Below are positions 45,738 through 53,931 of a DNA stretch of 64,000 bases, piece after piece; position 1 is the first letter of the stretch, and each line of letters begins with the position of its first letter. A model generated the notes under the pieces. It did not search any database. It worked only from the letters and a program-made list of their open reading frames with translations, and was not told the origin of the DNA. A program made the position numbers and the translations under genes. Source of the stretch: Nakamurella sp040546275 (GTDB lineage: Bacteria; Actinomycetota; Actinomycetes; Mycobacteriales; Nakamurellaceae); contig NZ_JBEPNO010000025.1 of assembly GCF_040546275.1 (NCBI RefSeq), forward strand, positions 1 through 64,000, read 5' to 3'.

Positions 45738-46477
45738 GCAACGAGTTGTTGATCCGAAGAGTGCAGCAAGCTCTGTCCGCGGCCGCCGACGGTATGGACG
45801 TCACAGTCCCACTGTCGGCCCCCGACGTGCCGAACCCGCAAGCGCCCGCGCGTCCTCGGTCCCGAAACAACCGATGGCTGCTACCGGCTGCTGCGGCGGC
45901 AGCCGTCGCAGCCGTACTGGCCGCCGGAGTGCTGGCCTGGCATCACCACGAGACCACCATCAGTGCAACACAAGTGACGGTCAGTGGAAATGTTGCCGAT
46001 GTCGGCGGGGTGCGTTTTCCTGTCCCGGTCGGATGGCAAACCAAGGTCACCAGCTCGGACTCCGCAGCCGTCCATGTTTGCGTTGCTACCCAGCCCTCGG
46101 CACCTTGCGACGGTGTGCAGTGGGACATTGCGGTACCCGGCTGGTCCGGAAGCATCAACATCCTCCACCAGCCGCCGTTCTTCGATCAATGCAGCGACGG
46201 TTCCAGCAAGAACATCCTCACGGACGACCACAACCCCATCGACGTCGCCGGCCGCGCAGGAGTCCACGAGTGGGCGTACTGCGGCAGCACACCCGCTGCG
46301 GTCAGCCACCTGTGGCAGCTGGATGACGGGTCCCTGCAGGTCTACTCACCGCCCGGCCGCTACGTAGCGGAGATCACCTCTATGGTGGCCGGGCTCGATC
46401 TGACCCAGTGGGCCCATCCCGCGGGGCCTCAGGTCTATTTCTTCACCAGCGCCTCCGCTGCGCCGCCGACCAGCTGA
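45734..46477 (+). CDS. Single-pass membrane protein coupled to the sigma factor
   Basis: A protein of 247 residues whose ATG overlaps the sigma-factor stop. The cytosolic N-terminus of about 45 residues (LLIRRVQQALSAAADGMDV) is followed by one membrane helix (WLLPAAAAAAVAAVLAAGVLAW). The extracellular domain contains paired cysteines (VCVATQPSAPC; FFDQC; WAYCGS). The layout suggests an anti-sigma or sensor partner, though no HxxxCxxC motif is seen. The extracytoplasmic domain is not recognised. The last 35 bases overlap the convergent barstar-like gene. Confidence 0.75.
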   Translation: MSNELLIRRVQQALSAAADGMDVTVPLSAPDVPNPQAPARPRSRNNRWLLPAAAAAAVAAVLAAGVLAWHHHETTISATQVTVSGNVADVGGVRFPVPVGWQTKVTSSDSAAVHVCVATQPSAPCDGVQWDIAVPGWSGSINILHQPPFFDQCSDGSSKNILTDDHNPIDVAGRAGVHEWAYCGSTPAAVSHLWQLDDGSLQVYSPPGRYVAEITSMVAGLDLTQWAHPAGPQVYFFTSASAAPPTS

Positions 46478-46979
46478 GGAGTCGACCAAGAGCACGCGGA
46501 ATGCCGGCCAGTGCCTCAGCGAGCACGGATCCAATACCGACGGCACGGGGTTTTCCTGCGGCGCAACGGTTGTGCTGAATCCGGGTCGACGACCCAACTG
46601 AAGGCCAGCTTCCCGTGACCGTCGGGGTGTCTACACCCTCTCCCCGCCGTCGAGCGTCCAGCCACTCGGCGTCGTTCCAGACCACCGGCGTTGCGCCGAC
46701 CGGCGGAATGACGAGGTCCGGGTCGTTGGACTGCACAAGACACATCATGCGATGGCCGATCAAGGCGCCGCTCCGGCACTGTTTCGCGACGATGTCCAAG
46801 ATCCTATGAGCGAAAGCGGCGTCACGGCGAACAAAGGCGTCGTAGTTTCTCAGGGTCAGCCAGCCCAGGGTCTCGACGAACAGATCCTTGCTCCAAAACA
46901 TCGTGACAAAGGTGTTTTCCACGAGGCGGAAGGCACGATCGCCGCTGAGCGAATCGTTCAGGTCGAAGGCTGCCACCAC
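46443..46979 (-). CDS. Barstar-family-like protein with the central domain deleted
   Basis: A protein of 178 residues from GTG 46979 (weak ribosome site). Residues 3-40 (FDLNDSLSGDRAFRLVENTF, then FVETLGWLT) and 41-115 (NYDAFVRRDAAFAHRILDIV; ALIGHRMMCLVQSNDPDL; VGATPVVWNDAEWLDARR) match the two ends of a barstar-related actinobacterial protein as I remember it. The middle of about 60 residues, which carries the inhibitor core (DFPDYYG type), is absent, and the ends join in frame near 46850. The final 60 residues are basic and unrelated. Possibly a dead immunity protein; confidence in the family is moderate. Confidence 0.55.
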   Translation of the reverse strand: MVAAFDLNDSLSGDRAFRLVENTFVTMFWSKDLFVETLGWLTLRNYDAFVRRDAAFAHRILDIVAKQCRSGALIGHRMMCLVQSNDPDLVIPPVGATPVVWNDAEWLDARRRGEGVDTPTVTGSWPSVGSSTRIQHNRCAAGKPRAVGIGSVLAEALAGIPRALGRLLSWSAAQRRRW

Positions 46980-47059
46980 GTCACCGTATCCGTCTGCAAC
47001 CCAACCGGTCCGGCTTCCGGCGTATGCCGCCGGCTTCAGAAACCTGTTCGGGCACCGAC

Positions 47060-47398
47060 CGATTAGGTCTGCCTGTTGGTGGTGACCCTCTATTCCGCAC
47101 CGGCCTCGTCACGAACATGCTCAACCCCAAAGCCGCGGTAGTGCACCTCGCGCTGATCCCACAATTCGTCGAGCCGACGCAGGGACGCACCGTCCAGCAG
47201 GGGTTCACCCTCGGTCTGATCCAGCTCACCGTCAGCATGGTGGTGAACGCGCTCATCGTCCTGGAAGCCGGCTCGATCGCCCGCGTCATCGCCACCAGAC
47301 CGACCTGGGCGAAGTGGCGACGACACGTCAACGGCGCCATGCTGGGAACGGTTGCCCTGCTCCTGGCCCGCGAAGTGCCGCAACGGGCACGGCTGTAA
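47060..47398 (+). pseudogene. 3' half of a LysE/RhtB-family amino-acid exporter
   Basis: The frame shows FRTGLVTNMLNPKAAVVHLA, LIPQFVEPTQG, a helix LGLIQLTVSMVVNALIVLEA and a terminal NGAMLGTVALLLARE helix. These are the second half of a LysE-type exporter. The first three helices are missing, and the sequence before 47085 belongs to nothing recognisable. The deletion point lies close to the barstar-like gene, so the two damaged genes share a rearranged junction at about 46980-47085. Confidence 0.75.
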
Positions 47399-47466
47399 CC
47401 GCCGCCACGATGAGACTCTTCACTGTGCAGGGGTTATCCGGCCATGTTGTTCGAGCCAGGGCGCAT

Positions 47467-49935
47467 TCACCGAGTAACACGGCGAGGGTCGACAAACCCG
47501 AGGCTGGTGTAGCCGGCGGCCCTTTTGGCCAGGGACGAGGCCAGGACGCCGGTGTTGTAGTCGTGGTAGTCGTGAACCTCGGCCGACCTCTTGCCTGGGT
47601 AGGGCCGAAGGACACGGCCGACGTACTGCACCAGCCGCCCTTTGGACGCGATCGGCGCAGCCAGGAAGAGAGTGTCGAGGGCCGGGCAGTCAAAACCTTC
47701 CCCGATGTACGGGCCCGTTCCGACCAACAGCAGCGGCGGACCGTTCGGACTCGGAACCAGATCGTTGATCACACCTTTCCTGGCGCGAGCGCCGATTCCA
47801 CCCACCAGGACAGCGGGTTTCAGGCCTCCGGCCTGGAGTGCGTCGACGATGCGCCCAACGTGATCCTTCCACTGGGTCAGGACCACGCAGTGCCTTCCCC
47901 GGGTCAGGGCGTCGAGCACGTCGGCGACGATCTGTCGCGTGCGGTGGTCATCCGCCACCAGACTGCGGTAGATCGCGGCCATCCCACCGGGATCCGATGG
48001 GCTCGCCGGCCCCTCGTAGGAGAATTCGGTCTGATGGACGTGCAGGACAGGTTCAGGGACTTCGGCCCGTGCTGTGGCGGCGGGCAGCACACCGTGGGTA
48101 GGTGCGGCGATGGTATGCCGCACAGGCCCGAGTTGCAGGGCGATCAACTCGTCCAGTTGGTCGCGTCGATACGGCGTCGCCGTCAATCCGAGCCAGCGTC
48201 GTGCCGGAATCTGTTGCACAGCTTGCTGAAAGGCAACCGCGGGTACGTGATGGCATTCGTCGACGACCACGAACCCGTACGGCGCGGTCAGTTCCAGGAT
48301 GTCTTCTGCGCGGGACAAGGATTGGAGCGTCATGATGTCGAGCAATCCAGTCGTCTTCGCTCGCCCGGCTCCACGTTGGCCGGGATTGACGTCCAGGAGT
48401 TGGCTGATCCGTACCCGCCATTGGTCGGCCAACGCCTTGCGGTCGACCAGGACCAGGGTGGAAACGCGGTGCTGTGCGATCGCGGCGCAGGCGATGACGG
48501 TCTTCCCCGCTCCTGGAGGGGCCACCAGAATCCCCAATTCGTGGGCGACGATCTCATCCAACGCCCTCTTCTGTTCGGGCTCAAGGACGGCGTGAAAGGT
48601 CAACGGATAGGGCACTCCGGCCGTTCTTCGGTCGGTGATGTCAAGTCGACTTCCCGCTTGAGAGACTAGGTTCTCCAGTCGGCCAGCGAGGCCACGCGGC
48701 AGCACCAGGTCACCTGAGGATGTCTCGTCATAGCTGCGGATGAACCGTGGTGTGTCCCAGGTCGAGGCCCGCCGACGTTGTCGTTCGTAGAAGACCGGGT
48801 TCGGCATCGACGCCGCGTGCTTGAGGGTGGCCAACAGGTCCGGCGGTAGATCTCGGGCGACAACGGTGACCATGCTGTCCAGGTGAGCGTGCACCGCCGC
48901 GGGCAATGGGATCCGGATGCTGGTCGAGGTGGACGGCCGAACCTTGTCAACGGCTGAACCGACTCTGACGTCACCAAACTGACGTGCCAACCGCGCCACC
49001 TCGCGCGGGGACATGCGAACCACACTGGACAGGTAGGCCCATTGATCCTGGTGGGGTTCCAAGGTCGCCATGTCGAGGAAGACGGTGGCGCCCCGTTTTC
49101 GGCAGCGACCTTGGAGGGGTGCGGCGATCAGGTTACCGACGCCCCCTGCCGGCAAGACATCTTGGGAGGGAAATAGCCGGTCGTAACTGGTCAACTCCAT
49201 CCGGCCCCTCAGCGCAATGGCCTCCCGTAACAAGCCGGCACCGACCTGCCTCGCCAGCGCCGCGGGGACAGCCGTCGTGAAGAACAGCCATACATGTGCG
49301 CCTAAACCGGAACGAGACACCTCCAGCGCAGCAGGGGCCCCCACAGCGCGGGCCGCCTTCAAATATGCCAACGCATCCAATACAGCAGACGCCCCATCGA
49401 AATCTGCTGCCAACCAACAGGTTCGGTCACCATCGAGCATCGGATACAGACCGACATCGATCTCCCCCGAGAGATGAGCGGTCATCACCTCGTCCGTCAA
49501 TGGAAGGTACTGGCGCCGGTCGGGCGGTTCCCCTCTGCGCCAGCGTCCCCGGATCGCCGGCATCCAACCCGACTTTCCGCTCTGCCTGTTTTCCCACCGC
49601 ACAGCATGGACGTCCGGTCGCGCCGCAAACAACGTGCGGAAGAACGCGACCTTTGCGGCCGCGGACGACCGGACATCGACACCACCCGGCAACCCATCGA
49701 AGATCCCGGTCTGCGCGGGGCCCGGAGGCTGCGCCTGCACGGAACTGAGTCGTAACAACGTCAGGAGCCGCTGGTTCTCCACCCGGAGGTCCGCAACGAG
49801 AGTCCGCAACTCGCCCAGTTCCGCATCCAGTCCGCCGCCATCGCTCTCGGACGCTGGACCCGTAGGAGAGGACACTGGTTCATTCTTCAACACGGGGAGA
49901 ATCGGCGGGGCACCGTGTTCCGGTTGAGCGAACAC
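47467..49935 (-). CDS. TOTE-type primase-helicase fusion (archaeo-eukaryotic primase plus SF2 helicase)
   Basis: About 822 residues from GTG 49935; later starts are possible. A coiled coil (ELRTLVADLRVENQRLLTLL) is at residues 42-61. The primase-like domain spans about 95-330, with catalytic acids in CWLAADFDG (173-181), SRSGLGAHVWLFF (207-219), YDRLFPSQD and GNLIAAPLQGR. The SF2 helicase follows: Walker A VAPPGAGKT (471-479), DECH at 559-562, LGLTATPYRRD and the arginine motif QYVGRVLRPYPGK. This pairing defines the helicase of TOTE conflict systems, proposed to defend against invading nucleic acid. No nuclease domain follows in the protein. The start is four bases after a truncated RES gene, so it is in an operon with a toxin-antitoxin-like pair. 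Confidence 0.85.
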   Translation of the reverse strand: MFAQPEHGAPPILPVLKNEPVSSPTGPASESDGGGLDAELGELRTLVADLRVENQRLLTLLRLSSVQAQPPGPAQTGIFDGLPGGVDVRSSAAAKVAFFRTLFAARPDVHAVRWENRQSGKSGWMPAIRGRWRRGEPPDRRQYLPLTDEVMTAHLSGEIDVGLYPMLDGDRTCWLAADFDGASAVLDALAYLKAARAVGAPAALEVSRSGLGAHVWLFFTTAVPAALARQVGAGLLREAIALRGRMELTSYDRLFPSQDVLPAGGVGNLIAAPLQGRCRKRGATVFLDMATLEPHQDQWAYLSSVVRMSPREVARLARQFGDVRVGSAVDKVRPSTSTSIRIPLPAAVHAHLDSMVTVVARDLPPDLLATLKHAASMPNPVFYERQRRRASTWDTPRFIRSYDETSSGDLVLPRGLAGRLENLVSQAGSRLDITDRRTAGVPYPLTFHAVLEPEQKRALDEIVAHELGILVAPPGAGKTVIACAAIAQHRVSTLVLVDRKALADQWRVRISQLLDVNPGQRGAGRAKTTGLLDIMTLQSLSRAEDILELTAPYGFVVVDECHHVPAVAFQQAVQQIPARRWLGLTATPYRRDQLDELIALQLGPVRHTIAAPTHGVLPAATARAEVPEPVLHVHQTEFSYEGPASPSDPGGMAAIYRSLVADDHRTRQIVADVLDALTRGRHCVVLTQWKDHVGRIVDALQAGGLKPAVLVGGIGARARKGVINDLVPSPNGPPLLLVGTGPYIGEGFDCPALDTLFLAAPIASKGRLVQYVGRVLRPYPGKRSAEVHDYHDYNTGVLASSLAKRAAGYTSLGFVDPRRVTR

Positions 49936-49939
49936 CCAG

Positions 49940-50338
49940 TTAGTCCGTTGGGGTCAGTCCAGGACGGCGTTGTGCAGCAACGCGACCCGCCGAAGGCGCG
50001 CGAGAACGGTTGGCTCGGTCAGCGACGACGAGGCGGTCACCTCTAGACACTCTGTTCCAGGACGCTGCCTGGACTCGTCGGGGCCGCCCGTCCAAAGGCA
50101 GGTCACGAGAGACTCGCTCCGCCATCGCACCCTCGAGATCGCCGGCGAAGTACAGGTAGGAGTAGTCACCATCGATACTGTCGAATCGACCGCCGGCGAG
50201 CTCCGTCTCTTGCCTGATCGGGTTCATCTGGTCCGCGGTGAAGCCCACCCCATGGATGCGCCGAACGGGTGTCCCTATCGGCACGATCTCCAGCTGAACT
50301 TCGCCCGGAGGTGTCTCCGGAGGCGGGATGTCGGGCAC
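49940..50338 (-). CDS. RES-domain toxin (NAD+-degrading type), C-terminally truncated
   Basis: A protein of 132 residues from GTG 50338. The N-terminal half of a RES domain is clear: VRRIHGVGFTADQMNP, GGRFDSIDGDYSYLYFAGDL and EGAMAERVSRDLPLDG, including the conserved Arg and Glu. After about residue 85 the similarity stops and the tail is Arg-rich. A frame shifted by one reads LTEPTVLARLRRVALLHNAV, which could be the displaced continuation, but it also ends early at about 49951. Full RES toxins have about 180-230 residues, and the conserved Ser region is missing. The gene begins three bases after the stop of a DUF2384-like antitoxin gene, the usual antitoxin-toxin order. Confidence 0.65.
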   Translation of the reverse strand: MPDIPPPETPPGEVQLEIVPIGTPVRRIHGVGFTADQMNPIRQETELAGGRFDSIDGDYSYLYFAGDLEGAMAERVSRDLPLDGRPRRVQAASWNRVSRGDRLVVADRANRSRAPSAGRVAAQRRPGLTPTD

Positions 50339-50341
50339 CGA

Positions 50342-51094
50342 TCAGTCCTGGGAGATTGCCGCAGCGACCAGTGCGGCCAGACGAGCAGTGTCACCATCGA
50401 TGGCGAGGTCAGCCGGCCTCCGACCGCCCCGTAGGCGTCCGTGCGGTGACAGCCACCAGCTTGCGACGCCCCATGGGTCGCCTGCCGCGTTCAACGCCTG
50501 ATTTGCCGTGCTGACCCCCTCTCGCAATGCAGCGCGAGTTGGGTCGAACTGGAACACCGGGTAAAGCACCCGGCCGTCCACGTCCAATCCCAGCAGGTCG
50601 CCCTTCTTTCGCAGACGACTTGCCTTGTCCCGAGTGTTCTTGCCTGCGGAGGCCAGCAAGTCGCCCACTTCGACCGCGTTGAAAGTCCCCTCCGAGAGGA
50701 CCGTCCGACGGACACCGGCCTCTATCGCCACCCGGCTCACCAGGTCACGCGCCCGCTGGCTCAACGCCACTGTCTTGTCGGAGTAGGTCACCTGGGCGCC
50801 GGCCGCCAGCGAGAGCAGCACTTCGACGTCGGGCGCCGCCTGACGGTAGGTGGGGCTGCGACGCAACAGCCCGACGACGAGAGCAAACACTGACTCGTCC
50901 GGTACTGCCGCGGTCGTTCGTGCCGCGACGGCGTCGGTATCGCTGCTTGCACCCAGAAGCGCCTGCCTCGGGGCGGACGTCGTGAGGCTCGCAGCAGCTC
51001 GCGTGCCGTTCGGCTCGGGTTCATCCCAAGTGAGTGAGCCGCCGAACATCTCGACGAGCTCGGCAGTACTCAGTCTGGCCACGGCTCCACCCAC
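50342..51094 (-). CDS. MbcA/ParS/Xre (DUF2384)-type antitoxin-like protein
   Basis: A protein of 250 residues from GTG 51094. The middle part (SQRARDLVSRVAIEAGVRRT; NAVEVGDLLASAGKNTRDKA; RLRKKGDLLGL; LYPVFQFD) is a helix-turn-helix region. The C-terminus (NQALNAAGDPWGVASWWLSP then RRPADLAIDGD) matches the DUF2384 toxin-binding domain found in partners of RES toxins. It should neutralise and autoregulate the RES gene that follows three bases later. The first 110 residues are Ala/Thr-rich and unassigned. First gene of the antitoxin-RES-TOTE operon. Confidence 0.78.
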   Translation of the reverse strand: MGGAVARLSTAELVEMFGGSLTWDEPEPNGTRAAASLTTSAPRQALLGASSDTDAVAARTTAAVPDESVFALVVGLLRRSPTYRQAAPDVEVLLSLAAGAQVTYSDKTVALSQRARDLVSRVAIEAGVRRTVLSEGTFNAVEVGDLLASAGKNTRDKASRLRKKGDLLGLDVDGRVLYPVFQFDPTRAALREGVSTANQALNAAGDPWGVASWWLSPHGRLRGGRRPADLAIDGDTARLAALVAAAISQD

Positions 51095-51225
51095 ATCTCA
51101 TCCGACAATGTCGACAGTACCCCTATGTCGGCTGTGTCGAAGTCTACCGGCTGGTTCTGGCCACTGAAAGTCCTGATCAGGCGAAACTCCAATACACCCA
51201 GCAACGCCGGGACCGGCGAGCGGCA

Positions 51226-51804
51226 TCAGCTCAACGATTCGCCTGCGGGCAAGACGGCATAACGCAGGAAGACGGTGCCGGCAGCGAAGCGGTGCTGATC
51301 GAGCAGTTCGAGCTGCAGGCGGACGCCGAGCGGAAAGGCAGGCTTGCCGCCGCCGACCGCGGTGGGAGTGAGGAAGAGCTGACACTCGTCGACGAGTCCG
51401 GCGGCCAGCGCCTGGCCGCCGAGGTCAGCTCCGCCGATCGAGAGGTCGCTCGTCGCCGATTGTTTGAGCTGCCGGACGTCCGCCGGGTCGAAGCTGCGCT
51501 CGAGGCGCGTGCGGACTGTGGTCGGCTCCGAAAGGGTTCGCGAGTAGACGATCTTGTCCGCGGCCTGCCACAGCTGAGCGAAATCACGCTCCGGCTCGCT
51601 CGGGCCGGCGTCGACGTCCGGGGATTCCCAGTACGTCATCGTCTCGTACATGCGCCGCCCGTACAGGTACGTCCCGACCGGCCGTTCGAGGTCGGTGAGG
51701 AAGGCGAGCACCTCGTCATCGGGCGCCGACCAGTCGAACGCGCCGATCGTGTCTTCGACGTAGCCGTCTAGCGAAGCGATCGCCGAGTAGATCAACCTGG
51801 CCAC
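51226..51804 (-). CDS. Dihydrofolate-reductase-fold protein (RibD C-terminal type)
   Basis: About 192 residues from GTG 51804. The RibD_C/DHFR-like fold appears as RLIYSAIASLDGYVEDTIGA, YLYGRRMYETMTYWE, DKIVYSRTL, LSIGGADLGGQALAAGLVDE and a final strand LFLTPTAVGGGKP. Members reduce flavin-pathway or unknown substrates with NADPH; this clade is usually unassigned. It follows a metallo-hydrolase gene on the same strand by a few bases, so the two form a pair under the MarR regulator. Confidence 0.87.
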   Translation of the reverse strand: MARLIYSAIASLDGYVEDTIGAFDWSAPDDEVLAFLTDLERPVGTYLYGRRMYETMTYWESPDVDAGPSEPERDFAQLWQAADKIVYSRTLSEPTTVRTRLERSFDPADVRQLKQSATSDLSIGGADLGGQALAAGLVDECQLFLTPTAVGGGKPAFPLGVRLQLELLDQHRFAAGTVFLRYAVLPAGESLS

Positions 51805-51808
51805 TGGT

Positions 51809-52618
51809 TCACCCTCTCTGCGTGAGATTCTCGACTTGCCTCGCGTGCAGGCCGGGCAGCCAATCCCCGTAGGCAGCCGAGGCACCGCACCGCGGATCGG
51901 CGAGGCCTTCGCCGTCGCGCAGGGCGCTGACGTAGGCGCGATCCTGGTTGATCCGTGCCTGCAGCTGATCAGCTCCGCCGACGGAACCGTGGCCCGGGAC
52001 GAGGACATGGACGTCGCCGGCCACGCCCTCGAGCAGTCCCAACGCCGCGAGGTAGTCCTCGATCGGATCGGCGTCGCCGTTCGAGTCGAGCATCGGGATC
52101 AGGACATCGGAGAGCATGTCGCCGGCGACAAGAACTCGGCGATCCTCGATCACCAGCGCCGCATGGCCCGGCGCATGAGCCCGGTGCTCGACAATCCGTA
52201 CTCGAGGTCCATCCCACGGAATCAACGTGGTGTCGGCGGGCAACCCTGCGATCTCACCCAGCAGGTCCATCGGCACCCGCTCGACGATGTCCGGTGGAAT
52301 CATCTGCGCGACACGGGCCTTCGCGGCCGCGTCCGGCAGCCGGTCCCGGACGACGGCTGCGCAGCGCGCCGTGCCATACCGGGGCGCCGCACCGAACCTG
52401 GAGTGCCAGAGCAGGTGGTCCCAATGCGGATGCGTCGAGAAGCCTGCCACCACGGTCTGGCCCAACCTGGCCAGATCATCTGCGAGACAGATCATTTCAT
52501 CGCCCAAGACCCCCGGGTCCACGAGCAACACGCCGGCGGCACCCTGGACGACGACGGCGTTGCTCTGCATGAACTCGCTCTGGTAGGTCAACACACCGTC
52601 CGCAACCTGCCTCAGCAC
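51809..52618 (-). CDS. Metallo-beta-lactamase-fold hydrolase
   Basis: About 269 residues from GTG 52618, which has GAAGGAG six bases upstream and fits the family N-terminus (VLRQVADGVLTYQSEF). ATG 52705, also with GGAG, would add 29 residues. The zinc motif is STHPHWDHLLWH (HxHxDH), with later ligands in RAHAPGHAAL, VLVAGDMLSDVLIP and VLVPGHGSVGG. These enzymes hydrolyse thioesters, lactones or similar substrates with one or two zinc ions. The gene is divergent from a MarR regulator and followed by the DHFR-like gene. Confidence 0.87.
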   Translation of the reverse strand: MLRQVADGVLTYQSEFMQSNAVVVQGAAGVLLVDPGVLGDEMICLADDLARLGQTVVAGFSTHPHWDHLLWHSRFGAAPRYGTARCAAVVRDRLPDAAAKARVAQMIPPDIVERVPMDLLGEIAGLPADTTLIPWDGPRVRIVEHRAHAPGHAALVIEDRRVLVAGDMLSDVLIPMLDSNGDADPIEDYLAALGLLEGVAGDVHVLVPGHGSVGGADQLQARINQDRAYVSALRDGEGLADPRCGASAAYGDWLPGLHARQVENLTQRG

Positions 52619-52754
52619 GGGTGGCTCCTTCCGCTTGTGGTTTGCAACCAGTTCCTGGGAAGGATAAGACTGCCGGTACTTTGCAACCACTTTTTGCAGG
52701 CACATCGTCGTTCTCCTTCGGTGGTCCTCTTTTCGACAGCTATAGATCAGCACG

Positions 52755-52778
52755 AAGTGACTTAGCTACAAGTGACTT
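52755..52778. promoter_or_regulatory. Two copies of a 9-bp palindrome, candidate MarR operators
   Basis: aagtgactt, itself a palindrome of aagt-n-actt, occurs at 52755-52763 and 52770-52778, 15 bases apart. The second copy is flanked by cttag/ctaag. The site lies between the divergent metallo-hydrolase and MarR genes, 50-70 bases before the MarR start. Confidence 0.65.
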
Positions 52779-52827
52779 GCGCCTAAGCTAGCCTGGTGGA
52801 GCAACGGCGACGGTAGAGAGGATCGGG

Positions 52828-53286
52828 ATGGATCTGCGACAGGTTTTCGACGACCTGGTGCGGTTCGAGACGGTGCTGTGGGCCGAGGTGGACCGTCGGC
52901 TGCGGGCGGAATGTGGACTGACCCTTGGCAACCTGAACGTGATGATGGTGATCGACTCGACCCCGCTGTGCCGGGTCTACGACGTGGCGGCCGCGCTGGC
53001 CATCACGGTCGGCGGTACCAGCCAGGCCATCGATCGCCTCCAGGCTTCCGGCTGGTGCGAACGACGACCCAACCCGGAAGACCGGCGCTCCTCCATCCTC
53101 GAACTGACCGACGCCGGCGACGCCCTGCTGGCAGCCGCCGGGCCGGTGTTCGACTCCGGACTCGAGCGGTTCCTCAGCGCCCCGCTGTCGGCGACCGGGC
53201 TGCGGGACCTTGCTGCTGCGCTGGGGAAGGTTCGCCGGGCGGCCGTCTCGGATCACCCAGGCGCCGGTGAGCCCGTCGCCGGCTGA
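52828..53286 (+). CDS. MarR-family transcriptional regulator
   Basis: A protein of 152 residues with a winged helix-turn-helix: GLTLGNLNVMMVIDSTPLCR, VYDVAAALAITVGGTSQAID, RLQASGWCERRPNPEDRRSS and IELTDAG-like ILELTDAGDAL. Both dimerisation helices are present. A Cys in GWCERR and one near residue 49 could make it redox- or ligand-sensitive, but that is speculative. It probably represses the divergent hydrolase-DHFR operon through the repeated palindrome. Confidence 0.9.
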   Translation: MDLRQVFDDLVRFETVLWAEVDRRLRAECGLTLGNLNVMMVIDSTPLCRVYDVAAALAITVGGTSQAIDRLQASGWCERRPNPEDRRSSILELTDAGDALLAAAGPVFDSGLERFLSAPLSATGLRDLAAALGKVRRAAVSDHPGAGEPVAG

Positions 53287-53304
53287 ACTGCTTCGACGAA
53301 CTGC

Positions 53305-53874
53305 CTACTTCGGGTCGGCCAGCGCATCCGCCAGCACGGCGGCCAACGGCGGTGGCATCGCGCTGTCGGCGAGCGCTTCGACGAGCAGGCGTCCGTAGCG
53401 GAACTTGCGGAGGGACCCGGCTCCGAAGAAGCGGTGCAATTGGCCCGAGGGTGCCCGACCGCGGTGCGCCGGCTGATGTTGCAGGGTCCGGAACGAGCCG
53501 AGGTCGCGCTCGGCTTCGAGGACCGTCAACACGCGATCAACGCCGAGCGCGCGGATCAGCTCGTCCTCCAAGTCGCGATCGCACCGGTGAAAGCCGAGCG
53601 CTGCCAGACCCTCTCGGCCCGGATCGGGAGTGAATCCACCCAGCTCGAGGCCGCGGCGGACGAACCGCTCCTCGGCTGCGTCGTACAGGCCCGTCAGGCG
53701 GAGCCGTTCGCCGTGCGGGCCGAGCTCCCGGATGTGGCGCGCGACGTTCGTGATCCCGTTCATCGACACGACGGTGGCACCGTTGTCGTTCAGGTCGATA
53801 CCTCGGGAGGCGCCGAGCGCCAACACGGCCTCGCGGTCGCTCTTCCCCTCGACGAGCACCGCCACCCGAGCCAT
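53305..53874 (-). CDS. TOPRIM-domain protein (OLD-like nuclease TOPRIM, stand-alone)
   Basis: About 189 residues from ATG 53874. The TOPRIM signature is VAVLVEGKSDREAVLALGAS (glutamate in EGKSD), with a second acidic cluster at RLTGLYDAAEERFVRRGLEL. The part after residue 95 (DRDLEDELIRALGVDRVLTV) contains another conserved acidic helix, and GKFRYGRLLVEAL-like FRYGRLLVEALADSA ends the protein. In OLD/RNaseM5-type enzymes the TOPRIM cleaves nucleic acid. Here it is without an ATPase domain, a form common in actinobacteria with unknown role. Convergent with the MarR gene. Confidence 0.75.
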   Translation of the reverse strand: MARVAVLVEGKSDREAVLALGASRGIDLNDNGATVVSMNGITNVARHIRELGPHGERLRLTGLYDAAEERFVRRGLELGGFTPDPGREGLAALGFHRCDRDLEDELIRALGVDRVLTVLEAERDLGSFRTLQHQPAHRGRAPSGQLHRFFGAGSLRKFRYGRLLVEALADSAMPPPLAAVLADALADPK

Positions 53875-53931
53875 CTCCGCAGTCAACCTCAAGAGCGGAG
53901 ACGCTCGCGACTGATATCGGTCGGTGGTCGT

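Noticed and set aside
47400..47470. tRNA-like stretch containing gttcgagcc
   Set aside because: No cloverleaf can be folded: the acceptor and anticodon stems do not pair.
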